A DNA stretch of 64,000 bases from Zygotorulaspora mrakii (GCF_013402915.1 NC_050720.1:992001-1056000); one strand, 5' to 3'; counted from the stretch's first letter, positions 49,522 to 60,806 are shown. Notes: generated by a model from the letters alone, not told the origin. Made by a program: numbers and translations.

Positions 49522-50169
49522 CTAGGTCGTTTTATTGATGAAGCTAAAAAACTGAGCCATATAGTCCGCATTCTGATCGCAGTTTTGTTTGAGGGTTTTA
49601 GCACTGGAATTCCGTAAGATGGACTCTACCTTTTTGTTGTTTTCAATCCAGCTGTTCAATCTTTTCCAATCTTTGTAGGCGGCCTCCCGGTCATATATGA
49701 TTCTTCTTGCGGAATACGGATCCAAACGTGGATCGATTTCGGGTATTACGTTTGATCTGATGCTTTTCGAAGTACCTGCATCCAGCTCATGTTTCAGCTG
49801 CTCACTTTGTCCCTCGCAGAAGCTTATAATCTGGTCCCTTGTTTGCCAATTAGGGTATAGCTCCTTTTTCAAATACTGCTCGCAGGAAGTTTTCTTTGAA
49901 GAGTTTGCCCTGCCGTTATCTTGAGCCTGTGAATACGAGCTCAACTTCTGTCTTAAAATGTCGTCACTGCCATTACGTAAGAGCTTCAAAAAAGAGTCCA
50001 CTATTGAGGAATCGATACATCGTTTTCTTGTCAAAACTAACTCTCTTATAGGAGGTTCTTCGGTGGAGAATTCTAAATTTGGATCGAGTAGCACGTCTGG
50101 TGTCCTTAGAGTAATTTTATCCGTACTCATATGCCTGGGATGTGCTTTTGTTTGTTTTGTATATCTCAT
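49522..50169 (-). CDS. MIX23: Mix23-like protein (CID2 family)
   Basis: This 215-residue protein corresponds by position to YBL107C (Mix23, 196 residues), a mitochondrial intermembrane-space protein tied to import stress. It has the CIDSSIVDSFLKLLRNG start of the CID2 family at about residue 52. Cysteines at 52, 95 and 119 fit the twin-cysteine idea of the family only loosely. Two ATGs are possible: 50169 (215 residues) and 50130 (202 residues); the second is closer to the S. cerevisiae length. It lies upstream of BNA2 and downstream of SRO7, as YBL107C lies beside YBL106C. Confidence 0.75.
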   Translation of the reverse strand: MRYTKQTKAHPRHMSTDKITLRTPDVLLDPNLEFSTEEPPIRELVLTRKRCIDSSIVDSFLKLLRNGSDDILRQKLSSYSQAQDNGRANSSKKTSCEQYLKKELYPNWQTRDQIISFCEGQSEQLKHELDAGTSKSIRSNVIPEIDPRLDPYSARRIIYDREAAYKDWKRLNSWIENNKKVESILRNSSAKTLKQNCDQNADYMAQFFSFINKTT

Positions 50170-50309
50170 TCACAACATACTTACCGTTTTTTATCTACAT
50201 GTTATTACATCAAAGAACGAAATTGATATTTCGGTGAAAATACATAAAAGTAAGAGATGCCAGCGGGATGCAGAAGAACATATAAAGGGTATAAAAATAG
50301 GATTTGGAA

Positions 50310-53300
50310 TCACAATCCAAAGGCACCTTTAGCCATATCTTTTGTGGTTTCTTCGACCAGTTCGTTTACACTTTCGCCGACGGCAGTGGCGTAATCATTG
50401 AATGTTCCCTCTAAGGAATCATAACGAGACTCCACAGCACGGGAGACACTCCTGAATACGCCATAGCGACTTGATCTGGTACCACTTCTTGTTGGGCGCC
50501 TGTATGAATGTTCCCTTGACTCATCATCCGGCTCATTTGGCTTCACTGAAATGGTCTGCGTTGCCATTTCGCTTTCCTCGTACTTACGTGGAGGTCTATG
50601 CTCGCCTCCCAGAAGAGTATCCAGCTGATCTGTAGTACAGTTAATTGTGCCTCTAGCCCATTGTAAAGAATTAACTTGCGGCCTATAGGCGATTTTCTTA
50701 CCAGGTATGTACAGAGAGTCTGTTTTGGCTTTTTCTTCCAAAGTCGAGTTACCGCTGATACCTGTAGCTTGCTCATTCACTGTAGAGAGTAGAGAAGCCT
50801 GAAATTCATTTGTTCTTATCAGAATATCACCATTTTTGAGAACGGAGCTATCACGGATAAATCGCGCCTGTATGGGGACGGTTGAAACCATGGATGATAT
50901 TTCGCCGGCGTCTGGAATAGACAGCACTTTAATATCACCGCCAAGAAGAAGGACTATCACGACAGTGACCACCTTTACCTCACCATTGTTAACGAATGGA
51001 ATAAAAGCTAATCCACTGGCAGCTACAGGATATTTGAAAGACTTGTGACTTTCGAATGACTTCCCTATTTTCCATACGCGTATATCCTTCTTGCCTGAAA
51101 CAATTACGTACCCTGGTATGGCTAACCCACTACTCAAATTACGCATTTGTGAAATGTTTGCTGAACAGCTTTCGTTTTGAGATTTCGAAAATGAATCTAT
51201 CATCGTAATTGGTCCCTCGTCATTTGTTTTGCGAGATTCTACAAAATGTGCTGCAAATCTACCCCCATTTTCTGGAATGATCTTGTAGACTAGGACCTCA
51301 CCTGTGTCGGAACCACACAACATTAGGATACTGGAATAACCATCATCGGCATATTCCATGATAACAAATTCGATTGCTGTGATATATTGGCTGTGAACGT
51401 TCGGAAGCTTGTCAACGGCCTGCATGTATATAACTGCAGGGCCTCTTCTATCAAGAATTAATAGTGTTCCATCCTGATAACCAATTCCTACAAATCCCAC
51501 ATTGCTGTTTGTAAGTGAAGTTACTTTACCCTTATTCGCATGAACAGCAGTTATAGGCATGAATCCCTGTCTAATGTTTTCAGGCGATCTATCTCTAATA
51601 TCGACCAATAATTCCTTTGAGCTATTTATTGAAAATCTTCTGAAATTCATTTCCAGCTCACGCTCACTCTTCTGTGGATTTGGATTATAAAATTGGTTGA
51701 CATCGAATTTGAACAAAACAACGTCTCCCGACTCGATAGATACTGCTAGTTCCAGAGTTTGTGTAGAAAATGATATATTGTCGATTGCTTTTGAAGTCAT
51801 ATTCAATATTCTAGACAAATTAACCTCAAACACCGAGCCGCCACTAATTTCACCTCTGGATGCGTCCCATATTCGTACAGAGCCATCTTTATGCCCTGTA
51901 GCCAATGCAGAACAAGCATCGCTTTTCGTCACATTTTTCTTTAAAGGCTCACCACCCTTCAGAATATTGTCGCTAGACTTCGCTGCAGACATCATACCTA
52001 GCCATAGCTTTTTGGGCACACTGACTGCTAGAGACCTGGTTGCAGTAGGTCTTACCCATGCTAAACTTTGAGAAAATAGAGATGCTTTATAGCTAAAATG
52101 AGATGAGGGATACAGCAGGGTTTCTATTTGACCATCTGACAACAAAACGAGAATGACTTTAGGATCGTGACAACCAGAAAAATATGGAGATTGGCTAGGT
52201 AATGGTAGAAATTCAATTATAGGTGCGCTATTCGACAGAGGAACAATCCTCTGTGATCGAGTGTTGGCGTAATATTTGCTCATGTTTTCATAGGAGGTGA
52301 TAGAATAAAGTGGGGTACCACCTAGTTCAATGAGCGTCAATGATTGACCCACTTCTTTACTTTGCGTCGACACCACCAAAGACGTGTACTCAGGATTTTT
52401 CTGACAAATCCATGCAACTTGAGTAATCCGAGGTGGGGCCGTGATAAGTGGTTTTTGGAACCCTTCTTGAGATATATGGACATCTGTTTCGAACAGTGTT
52501 CTAGCTTGAATTAGCTGACCACTGTTGGCATCCCAGAATACCAATGAGTTATCCTCGTGAACAGTTAAAATATGCAGAGAATTCGGATGATAAAGAGACT
52601 GTTTTACTCCTGGCCTTCTCAATTTTCCTTGCTTGTCTAAGAAATCTCCTCCAGGAGCCCCAGGTAGCAGTTCATAGATGAAGTGCTGCTTTATATCAGC
52701 TTCGACAAGAGAATAAGTAACGGTGACTTGATCATATGATATGAGAACAGTACCAATATCCCTAGGATTCCATTGCATTGATATTACTGCAGATATTCGG
52801 TCCTTCGGGAAAAAACGAGTCTTTTGTAGATTTTCAATCTTGAAATTGGATATGACATTTCTATCAACATCATAAAATAAGATAATTCCGCTTTGAAGAC
52901 CAATCATGAGCCAATCCAACGAGGGATCCGTTTCTACACAAGCAATCTTGCCTGGACTGAACACGGATGTCAGCATGCGTTTAGAGAAGAGTGAGAAAAC
53001 CATAATGACATCTCTACTATCAATGGCAACCAAGTATATACCCTTGACAAATTTCAGAAATTTTATATGACTCTTTCCCTCCAAAGTAAATACAACCTCT
53101 ACTTGCTGCTGGCCATAAACGTGAATTTCACCTGTGTCTGTGGCCAAAGCTAAAAGACTTTGAGTAAAATTGAAGGCCGAGGTTGTCACCTTTCCGTTCA
53201 TCCCATAACGACTTACCTCACTCACGGAAAAAAGTTTGGAATACTGACCTTTCACTCCAAGTTCTGGAACTTTAAGGGAGAATTTCTTGGGGGACTTGAC

Positions 53301-53411
53301 AGGGGGTGATAAACCATTTCGAATAGGTTCATTCTCCGGATTGGTTCGTTCGTTCTCTGACTTACTACGGTCATTCTTGAATGCCTTCTTCAAACGCCTG
53401 CTGCTGAACAT
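50310..53411 (-). CDS. SRO7: Lethal-giant-larvae family protein Sro7/Sro77
   Basis: This is the single counterpart of the S. cerevisiae duplicates Sro7 (YPR032W, 1033 residues) and Sro77 (YBL106C). They bind the plasma-membrane SNARE Sec9 and the Rab Sec4 in polarised exocytosis and sodium tolerance. From the ATG at 53411 the protein has 1033 residues. WD40-type repeats fill the body, for example YHPNSLHILTVHEDNSLVFWDA near residue 275 and ATGHKDGSVRIWDASRG near 510. The C-terminal 70 residues look like a SNARE-like tail (YGVFRSVSRAVESRYDSLE). The frame extends to a GTG upstream, which is ignored. Confidence 0.95.
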   Translation of the reverse strand: MFSSRRLKKAFKNDRSKSENERTNPENEPIRNGLSPPVKSPKKFSLKVPELGVKGQYSKLFSVSEVSRYGMNGKVTTSAFNFTQSLLALATDTGEIHVYGQQQVEVVFTLEGKSHIKFLKFVKGIYLVAIDSRDVIMVFSLFSKRMLTSVFSPGKIACVETDPSLDWLMIGLQSGIILFYDVDRNVISNFKIENLQKTRFFPKDRISAVISMQWNPRDIGTVLISYDQVTVTYSLVEADIKQHFIYELLPGAPGGDFLDKQGKLRRPGVKQSLYHPNSLHILTVHEDNSLVFWDANSGQLIQARTLFETDVHISQEGFQKPLITAPPRITQVAWICQKNPEYTSLVVSTQSKEVGQSLTLIELGGTPLYSITSYENMSKYYANTRSQRIVPLSNSAPIIEFLPLPSQSPYFSGCHDPKVILVLLSDGQIETLLYPSSHFSYKASLFSQSLAWVRPTATRSLAVSVPKKLWLGMMSAAKSSDNILKGGEPLKKNVTKSDACSALATGHKDGSVRIWDASRGEISGGSVFEVNLSRILNMTSKAIDNISFSTQTLELAVSIESGDVVLFKFDVNQFYNPNPQKSERELEMNFRRFSINSSKELLVDIRDRSPENIRQGFMPITAVHANKGKVTSLTNSNVGFVGIGYQDGTLLILDRRGPAVIYMQAVDKLPNVHSQYITAIEFVIMEYADDGYSSILMLCGSDTGEVLVYKIIPENGGRFAAHFVESRKTNDEGPITMIDSFSKSQNESCSANISQMRNLSSGLAIPGYVIVSGKKDIRVWKIGKSFESHKSFKYPVAASGLAFIPFVNNGEVKVVTVVIVLLLGGDIKVLSIPDAGEISSMVSTVPIQARFIRDSSVLKNGDILIRTNEFQASLLSTVNEQATGISGNSTLEEKAKTDSLYIPGKKIAYRPQVNSLQWARGTINCTTDQLDTLLGGEHRPPRKYEESEMATQTISVKPNEPDDESREHSYRRPTRSGTRSSRYGVFRSVSRAVESRYDSLEGTFNDYATAVGESVNELVEETTKDMAKGAFGL

Positions 53412-53777
53412 TCTAGTCTGCTCGATCACACTACAGCTACTTAATGATGATAATAATCAATGAGCTGAGGAATGCACTCTCGTACTGATTCATGTGTCTG
53501 CTTTCTGAAATTTCGCATACCTCAAGATGTATCATTTACCATCTTCGTTTATATTTCAGGTAAACATCATCACCTGACTTGATAGATATAAATTTACTGA
53601 GAAATAACTATTAGAATTCTAGCTTTTTTAAAGGCTTACTTACTGAGCTGCTAATATCTTGTTACAATATCAATGTTCATTGGCGTTCTTAACCTATGTA
53701 ACTTACTGTATTTTTGATTATCTCACTTCAAACCTAAGGTATTAAAGTGGAAAGGAAACTTAAGATGCATCTGCATC
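53412..53777. other. Intergenic PKC1-SRO7
   Basis: The 366 bp hold the PKC1 3' end and the SRO7 promoter, both genes being on the minus strand. They are AT-rich, with nothing else recognisable. Confidence 0.5.
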
Positions 53778-56700
53778 CTACAATTCCAGATCGGCTGGCA
53801 TAAAAGAAAATCCCCTAAATTCCTCCTGCTGGCTTGTTTCGAGCACTGAAGACAGAGGAGTCAGGGTCGGTGCGGCGACAGTGAACTCTTGCTCGAAATA
53901 TGATGTGTCTTCCGGAGACTTAATATCCGGAATATAAGGCGGTTGAATACGTAAGTTCAGTAGGTCATCGAAATTGATGCTGCGGAAAAACGGCTCTTTC
54001 ATGACATCCAACGCGTCTTGAGGACCGGCTCCCAAACGTTTTTCTGGATCTTTTGTCAAAAGACCTTGGAATATTTGTACAATGTCACCTGCCATATCTA
54101 TTGGATATAGTGGTTCATCTGTAAGAATGGCATTGAAAACTTCGTCTTCATCGTCTCCTGAAAATGGTGATTGACAAAGGAGCATTTGATACAATAATAC
54201 ACCGAATGCCCACCAATCCACTGCCTTCGTATAAGCTTGGTCCTTCAAAATCTCTGGTGCCATAAATTCTGGTGTCCCACAAAAAGTAGAAGTTGTACTG
54301 CCATACCACATTTCGTCTTTGCACAGACCATAATCAGCTATCTTTATATGACCCTGTGGTGTCAATAAAATATTTTCCAATTTCAAGTCACGGTAAATGA
54401 CACCGTTACTATGGAAATATTTAAGAGCCAATAATACTTCAGCTGCATAAAATTTGGCTCGTCTCACGGATAGTCTTTGGTTCTGAACATGCCACATCAA
54501 ATCGCCACCCCCTATGAACTCCATCGCAAAATAAATTCTATTTTCTGTTTGGAATGAGCAGTACAAATTCGTCAGGAATGGGTGCTTGGCATCCGTCGCC
54601 AATAAAAATACTTTTTTTTCCGCTCTAGCACTTTCAATATCATGATTCTGGATTATATGATCTTTTTTCAAAACCTTTATTGCACACAAATGCCCTGTAT
54701 TTTTTGATTTCGAGAGAAGAACCTTACCGAAATTACCCTTACCCAAAACCTTCAATAATATGAAATCATCCAATGACACTTTACGGCGCTTGGGCGATTT
54801 TTTCCTATGCTTACCTGCTCCTTGAGATTTGCGGGGGGATATCTGAATACTTTCCTTAGAGACTGTCGTCGCTGTTTGTGTTAGCAACGTACCATCGGAC
54901 ACTGCTTCGCTCACCATTTGGTTTTGCTGCTCCAATTGAAAAGTTTCAGTATTCATATCACGGAAGGGATTAATATGGCTTTTTTCAAAATCTTGCGTGC
55001 CTTCGAGACTTTGTGCTACATCAAGGGACGCTGGATTTTGAATAACCGGTTCAATTTCTTCTTTTGTCAGGAATGTTTCAGGTCTGTTAATTTCTAAATT
55101 ATTTTGGTCTTTACTTTCACGTCTCCGTGATTGTTCATGTAAGGCTTTTTCATGAAGTTTCCAATTTTCCAAGTCTTGTCTTGTATATAAAACACTATTG
55201 CGTTTGGAGGCAATCTGTTCTTCCGCTGCCTGAGAAATGCCTGGTGCAAGAGGATCCAGTGTTCCAATTTCGGCAGATTCCAAAGACTGCACATTTTTCT
55301 GAGCGCTCTCAGTGAAATTCAGGTAGGTCTCATTTTCATTGATATATTTGTGCAGCTTTTCATGTGAATCTGCTTGAGTATTGGGTCGAGTAGTGTCTCC
55401 GTCATAATAAGGACTACTGTCTATATTATCAGAAGGTTCGTAAAAACTGCCTCGTTTAGCGGTTGCTTGTTGCACATGCAGCGAGGGGTCACCTAACGTA
55501 GTATTAGTTAGCGATGGCACTGATGGATTAACTTTCGAAACAGCAGTCGTGGCAGAAGAGTCCACCGATGAGATTGGAGGTAGTCTTTTCTTCTTCTCTT
55601 GAATTTTTTTGGTATCCTCAATAGTTCTTAAAATCTTATTAGCCATTTCCATAGACATACCACAGAAATCTGGAACCAAATGGGCACATTCTTTATGACA
55701 CATAATGGAACATTCAGAACACTTCCACACTTTGTTTTTACCCCATGGCAATATATAACCACAGTGACAACACCATTTAGTTCCTCTATTTGAATAAGGC
55801 TCGAATCTGTGAGGGATACGATGATTTAGCTTAGCCTCATCGGGTCCCATATCGGTAGTTGTCTTGGCAATACACTTTGTGACAACCTTCTCATAGCATT
55901 TCTTGTGACAAAGAAATTTACAATCTTGGCATTGAAAGCCTGTATACCTCAAAAATTCACCGCAATAAGCACAGCACATAATGTTGTAAAACGATTTTTG
56001 TACAAAATGGTGACCATGTTGTTCATAAATCTCTTCCTGTCTGTTGATAATGGCACCGTGACGATGCAATCCTCCCACTAATGATTTTTTTTGTGGCTGG
56101 GAAGATTTATGAAAGCCAAGAGTTAGGAGTATCTGGCCTGCGGGTTCTAACACAAACCATGAATTTGTTGTTACTGAATTAGAGTAGTCTGTTGAAGAGC
56201 TGTTATCGTCACTACTCCCTCCGGCTGAATTTGGATATGGGGAAGCTTTATCTTCCATGGTGGGGGCAGCAATCACTGAAGTATTTGGTTCAACGTAATG
56301 GGAGCTTCTAACTTTTGATGCGTCCACCCAACCTTGCTGACCACTTGTTTTACCAACTTTTTTCTTACGAATCTCCTCTGCAATATCTGATAGCAATAGC
56401 CACATAACAGCGACAGGTGTCATTATATCATTGACTTTATCGTACACCGTAATTTCGACTTCATTCCCTTTGCCAACCTGAATTTGAAATTCCTCATGCC
56501 ATCTATCATTTCTAGAAGGCCTCGTCCTGGCCTTAACAGTGTCATCAATCTTGATAGTTATGTAACTCTCTGGCGTTCTCGAGAACATCGGCGATTGAAT
56601 ATGATCAACATCTCTGATGGCCGTAATCCCAATACTCAGTTCTCCTGTCAACTGTTTTCTTCGAAACTTCGGCTGTGTGGCCATTATGTCATCATTATGC

Positions 56701-57266
56701 GGTTTATATTGGTCCAAATCGACATTAATAGCCTGATATTTTTTGAGTGCTTTTGTTAACAGTTGGATACGAGTCTTCGATTCCAAGGCACCACCTTCGG
56801 CAGCTGAACTACTCTGTCGGTCACCGTCAATTTGGTATAGTTTTGTTAATTTGGCATTGGCCTCTTGGTACTGCCTTTCGACTTGCAACTTGAACTCAAG
56901 CTGCTGCAGAAGATATTGAATTCTTTGTGATAATGAGGGGCAGTCATATTTAACCAAATCCAATCGTGAAAAGACATGCTCGCTGCTTCTTAAGGTGGAT
57001 ACTTGACCAGAGCCGTTTACCCCATAAGACTCCTTTTTATTGACGTCATTACTGCCAGTTTGCAGCTCTCGCTCGCTGCTCAGTTGCAGTTTTTCCAGGG
57101 TTTCCTCCAAATACTGGATATTTTGGCGGGCTTCTCTGATATTCGTGTTACATTTTTGTATCACCATGTTATTGCTAGTTCTTTTTTTTAAATTCGAGGC
57201 TCCTTGGATAATGTTGCGCTCTCTTTCAATTTTCTTGTGAATCTCATGCTCAACTTGTGTAAACAT
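53778..57266 (-). CDS. PKC1: Protein kinase C, cell-wall integrity
   Basis: Pkc1 is activated by Rho1 and drives the cell-wall integrity MAPK pathway. The protein has 1162 residues, against 1151 in S. cerevisiae (YBL105C). Two HR1-like coiled coils lie in the first 180 residues. A C2-like domain lies at about 195-310. Two C1 zinc domains lie at about 415-463 (CCAYCGEFLRYTGFQCQDC) and 487-540 (RGTKWCCHCGYILPWGKNK). The kinase domain starts near 834 (LGKGNFGKVLLSKSK). It has IYRDLKLENILL, the DYG variant of DFG, and the activation loop STFCGTPEFMAPE. The C terminus has a hydrophobic motif (FRGFSF). The ATG start aligns with the family. Confidence 0.97.
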   Translation of the reverse strand: MFTQVEHEIHKKIERERNIIQGASNLKKRTSNNMVIQKCNTNIREARQNIQYLEETLEKLQLSSERELQTGSNDVNKKESYGVNGSGQVSTLRSSEHVFSRLDLVKYDCPSLSQRIQYLLQQLEFKLQVERQYQEANAKLTKLYQIDGDRQSSSAAEGGALESKTRIQLLTKALKKYQAINVDLDQYKPHNDDIMATQPKFRRKQLTGELSIGITAIRDVDHIQSPMFSRTPESYITIKIDDTVKARTRPSRNDRWHEEFQIQVGKGNEVEITVYDKVNDIMTPVAVMWLLLSDIAEEIRKKKVGKTSGQQGWVDASKVRSSHYVEPNTSVIAAPTMEDKASPYPNSAGGSSDDNSSSTDYSNSVTTNSWFVLEPAGQILLTLGFHKSSQPQKKSLVGGLHRHGAIINRQEEIYEQHGHHFVQKSFYNIMCCAYCGEFLRYTGFQCQDCKFLCHKKCYEKVVTKCIAKTTTDMGPDEAKLNHRIPHRFEPYSNRGTKWCCHCGYILPWGKNKVWKCSECSIMCHKECAHLVPDFCGMSMEMANKILRTIEDTKKIQEKKKRLPPISSVDSSATTAVSKVNPSVPSLTNTTLGDPSLHVQQATAKRGSFYEPSDNIDSSPYYDGDTTRPNTQADSHEKLHKYINENETYLNFTESAQKNVQSLESAEIGTLDPLAPGISQAAEEQIASKRNSVLYTRQDLENWKLHEKALHEQSRRRESKDQNNLEINRPETFLTKEEIEPVIQNPASLDVAQSLEGTQDFEKSHINPFRDMNTETFQLEQQNQMVSEAVSDGTLLTQTATTVSKESIQISPRKSQGAGKHRKKSPKRRKVSLDDFILLKVLGKGNFGKVLLSKSKNTGHLCAIKVLKKDHIIQNHDIESARAEKKVFLLATDAKHPFLTNLYCSFQTENRIYFAMEFIGGGDLMWHVQNQRLSVRRAKFYAAEVLLALKYFHSNGVIYRDLKLENILLTPQGHIKIADYGLCKDEMWYGSTTSTFCGTPEFMAPEILKDQAYTKAVDWWAFGVLLYQMLLCQSPFSGDDEDEVFNAILTDEPLYPIDMAGDIVQIFQGLLTKDPEKRLGAGPQDALDVMKEPFFRSINFDDLLNLRIQPPYIPDIKSPEDTSYFEQEFTVAAPTLTPLSSVLETSQQEEFRGFSFMPADLEL

Positions 57267-57652
57267 TTTGGTGAAGACTCTTCTGAATTATTATTGTTTT
57301 TGAAGACTACTAGAAGTTGTGGTCACTTGCTCTTCGATCAATTGCGTCAAACTCGAGGAGGGGGTCGGGAACAAATTACTCTGTCCTTCTTGTTGAGGGC
57401 AAATGAAAGCTATTCTAGCTTGAAGACAAGCCAGGAAATAAAAAACTCCACAATTGGTAGTTGTTCCACTACTTTCCGATCTAACGAATTATAATAGTGA
57501 GTTGATTCTGGTAGGGCAAACTTTATGGATCAACCTAGCCTCAAACGCATTCGGCTTCGCGTTTCATATCATTGAGAACGAATGCTATTTAACGCGCTGG
57601 TATACTCGAAATGAATCATTTGTGTCTTAAATTTCAGTTTTATTACATATAC
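57267..57652. other. Intergenic SEA4-PKC1
   Basis: The 386 bp hold the SEA4 3' end and the PKC1 promoter. No gene is visible; short frames are unconvincing. Confidence 0.5.
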
Positions 57653-60600
57653 CTACTTGTTACATTTACAAAAGCATCCTGGGGCAGGACATGTATCATG
57701 CTTTTCGAACCATTCTTCAGCATGTCCTGCATGCATGCCATGGTTGCAACGTAAACAGAAGCTGAACCATTCGTTCATTTTTAGCTTTTTATTTTTTATA
57801 GAGTCCTCATCATTCTGCTCGTAAGTGATGGAGTTACGTTGTGAGTTGCTGTCATTTGTTTCTGTGACATTGTCCTCATGCAAACTCTGCCCATCACGAA
57901 TCGGATCTGGCTGCACTCCCTTTATGACAAAGGGCAAATTAGATGTGCCCAAAGGTAACAGACAGATTACACAACGTGGAAAAGGAGTTCCACAATGTGG
58001 ACAGGAATACTTCTTGCGTTGAACATTCAATGACGAGGGTGTGTTAGTCATTCCATATTTTTTGGGCTTTGCGAACGAGTTCATAGCCCTATGGTTCATT
58101 GACTCCGGATTATTTAAGGAATCAGGAATCATTGCGGAAGTAGAGGAGAGATTGCTTGTAGGCTCATTAATATTTTTTTTACAGTTAATACACTGCATGT
58201 AAGCTTGACGAGGTTTAATGTCTGCCCGTATTTGACAACTGCTGGTTCTTGAAAGTTTTGTACGAGCGCAATCGAATTTAGCTCGCATCGTAAATAGGTT
58301 CCATGAGTTTAACATAGTGCGATAAGTTTGAACCCATTCGTCCACTCGTCTGTCATGAAAGTACCTTGGACAACCAAAAATTGATATCATTGCGGCACTT
58401 TGAACGTCGCTAGTCTTGTTTACATAAGATTGCAATAAATCAATACCACTTGGCGTAATCCCTGTGAGTATTAAACCTTCCAATTCACCATTTTTGATAA
58501 CTGTCGAAGATGTTCTTTCCAAAAATTTTGTTAAATCGAAATCATTGAGAAATCGCAGAGCTACGCCTAAACGTTCTCTCAGCGAGATGGCGGGCTCATA
58601 AAGTATATCCCACCAGTCACCGTCAGCAATAAATGCAAATATCACCCTCAGGTAAGGATCGTCCAATTCAGAAGACATCTTACGGCATTGATCCCTCCAA
58701 GAATTGTTTTCCGTAGTATCTTTATATGCCATATACCCTGCTATTGCTGTAGCGATCAATCTTAGTCTTTCCTTTTTTGCTGATCCCAAGATCTCGACGG
58801 CTTTTGGAATATCTCCAAAAAATACAGCCCATGCAGCTGCTTTCTCGTAGCTGCCTGTTTGTATGATGGTTTTATACTTTTCCTCAAGGTCTGTTGGTGA
58901 AAGGTCCCATCCAGATAAGATAAGGCACAGTCTTCTTTGTATGGATTTTGGAGAATTTGAAAAATTTGTCGTCGTTCCTCTGCTCTTCTGATGGCTTTTT
59001 TGTCTTTTACGAAGTTTGATTATCTTTTCCATCTCCTTGTCTAATTGCTCGTTGGGCAATATGTTTTCTTCGCGGAATCTATTCTGATTAGAGATGCCAC
59101 TTAGACCGCTCCATATGCCCAAGACACCTTCGTAACCGAGATCTAAGTCACCAGAAACCATTGTTCCATCATCAACAGAGCTTTTGGCAATAGCAAGCCA
59201 TCTCCACGTGTTCCGGATGTAGGCATTATTTTGTAAAGTTTTTGAACTATCGATCATTGCTACTGTGTTGGCAGGATCCAGTCCATATCCCAATACCGCT
59301 CTTGACTTCATTATTACTCTTATGTCAGACTGTAACAGCTTTTCAGGCTTCCAGAGTAGATTGAAATTGTCTTCTGTTCCTGAGTATTCCTTGTTTTCGC
59401 TGATACTACTATCAAGATATTCTTTGTTCTCAATAACTTTCTGTTCATCTTCTAACGAGGGAGAGTAATCATCGCTGATGTCCAAATCTTCAAATGACAA
59501 GTTTCTTAATGCTTTGTTTTGAAAGTTTGAATTTTGTTTTTGAGCCGTCATTCGTATCTCGTCTATATAGGGTACTTCAAAATTTGAAAACATCAAGGAA
59601 TTATAATTATTGAAGGCAACAGTTGAGTAACTTTGGTGGACTGGCATGCGATACACCGTTCCAGACTGTCTCATACATAGTAGACTCATTTTGTTATCAT
59701 TTTGGGGGATATAATCAAAAGTCACTACTTTGTCAAATGTCGTGTTAATGTCGTGAACTTTTGAAACAAAGAGTTCCTCCGTTTCATTTTCCTCCAGACC
59801 CTCTTCACCACACGAACCTATCCACCACCGTTTTATGGTATCTCCTCTATGTAAAGTAGCAAACTCCTTATTACGTGTAGTTGACCAACGAAAGCACGAG
59901 TTCATGTACTTTTTTGAAGCTGCTCCCATTCCTACCAGTTTCTCGAAGCTCAATAATGGTGCAGAAGTGATGACATCTCCCGAATAAGAAGATGCTGCTA
60001 GTTTTCTTCTATCCCATATAGCTAGCGTACCATCATCGCCATAACTGCTAAATTGCAAGTCATTGAATGGATTGATCTTTACATCATATGAAAGTCTTGA
60101 AGGATGCTGGTACGCAGCCTGAGGAGAGCGGAGATCTATCTCTTTTAAAAATTTAGTGCTTGCGATAATTAGCCCTGTATCACTGAAAAATTTTGAGGAT
60201 ACAATATTTTCGTTCACACAGTATGAAAAGGTGGAATTTACTGCGGAAGAATCCGTACTTTGATAATTTATGTCCCAAATTTGCAGAGAGGCGTCTGTTT
60301 TATTCCTGTCTAGTCCCATAGCAACTAGACCATTTGAATTGATACCCAATGTATTGACACACCTCTGTTGTTTGGCTCGAGTTTTCATATCGATGGTGTC
60401 AATCTCTGGGTCGTCCTTGGTAATAATATTGAATAATCTAACAAAGCCATTCTTCTCTCCTACTGCAATTAGACCCACATCAAGGTAAGAGTAGTCCAAA
60501 CACGTTATATTTCCAAAATCCTTAGCTGTGTGCAATCTCATAATAGACTCGTCATTGTCATTTTCAGGATCAACTTTATAGTGTGTAACCTCGTCTCTAG

Positions 60601-60670
60601 TTGGATTAACTGAAAGGTAGTCGATAAGGCCCTCATAAGACCAGGAGGTTACCTTTTTGATTAGCCCCAT
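57653..60670 (-). CDS. SEA4: SEA complex subunit Sea4
   Basis: Sea4 (Mios-like) is part of the vacuolar SEACAT module that regulates TORC1 in response to amino acids. The protein has 1005 residues, against 1038 in S. cerevisiae (YBL104C). WD40 repeats fill about residues 50-380, for example FNDLQFSSYGDDGTLAIWDRRK near 205. An alpha-solenoid follows (about 450-830). The C terminus is a zinc domain with paired CxxC motifs, from CINCKK near 830 to CPHCGTPFPRCVICLLPLG and a terminal HDTCPAPGCFCKC RING-type cluster. The ATG start aligns with the family. Confidence 0.94.
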   Translation of the reverse strand: MGLIKKVTSWSYEGLIDYLSVNPTRDEVTHYKVDPENDNDESIMRLHTAKDFGNITCLDYSYLDVGLIAVGEKNGFVRLFNIITKDDPEIDTIDMKTRAKQQRCVNTLGINSNGLVAMGLDRNKTDASLQIWDINYQSTDSSAVNSTFSYCVNENIVSSKFFSDTGLIIASTKFLKEIDLRSPQAAYQHPSRLSYDVKINPFNDLQFSSYGDDGTLAIWDRRKLAASSYSGDVITSAPLLSFEKLVGMGAASKKYMNSCFRWSTTRNKEFATLHRGDTIKRWWIGSCGEEGLEENETEELFVSKVHDINTTFDKVVTFDYIPQNDNKMSLLCMRQSGTVYRMPVHQSYSTVAFNNYNSLMFSNFEVPYIDEIRMTAQKQNSNFQNKALRNLSFEDLDISDDYSPSLEDEQKVIENKEYLDSSISENKEYSGTEDNFNLLWKPEKLLQSDIRVIMKSRAVLGYGLDPANTVAMIDSSKTLQNNAYIRNTWRWLAIAKSSVDDGTMVSGDLDLGYEGVLGIWSGLSGISNQNRFREENILPNEQLDKEMEKIIKLRKRQKSHQKSRGTTTNFSNSPKSIQRRLCLILSGWDLSPTDLEEKYKTIIQTGSYEKAAAWAVFFGDIPKAVEILGSAKKERLRLIATAIAGYMAYKDTTENNSWRDQCRKMSSELDDPYLRVIFAFIADGDWWDILYEPAISLRERLGVALRFLNDFDLTKFLERTSSTVIKNGELEGLILTGITPSGIDLLQSYVNKTSDVQSAAMISIFGCPRYFHDRRVDEWVQTYRTMLNSWNLFTMRAKFDCARTKLSRTSSCQIRADIKPRQAYMQCINCKKNINEPTSNLSSTSAMIPDSLNNPESMNHRAMNSFAKPKKYGMTNTPSSLNVQRKKYSCPHCGTPFPRCVICLLPLGTSNLPFVIKGVQPDPIRDGQSLHEDNVTETNDSNSQRNSITYEQNDEDSIKNKKLKMNEWFSFCLRCNHGMHAGHAEEWFEKHDTCPAPGCFCKCNK

Positions 60671-60806
60671 CGTTCATCCACTTTTTTTTAGTCGAACAGT
60701 TAGGTATCTTATGCCTTGGTCATTTTCAATACTCGCTTGTCTAGAATCTCTACTCACGCAAAACGGGCAATGAAAAATTACTACTATAAAAAATACAAAT
60801 GCAACA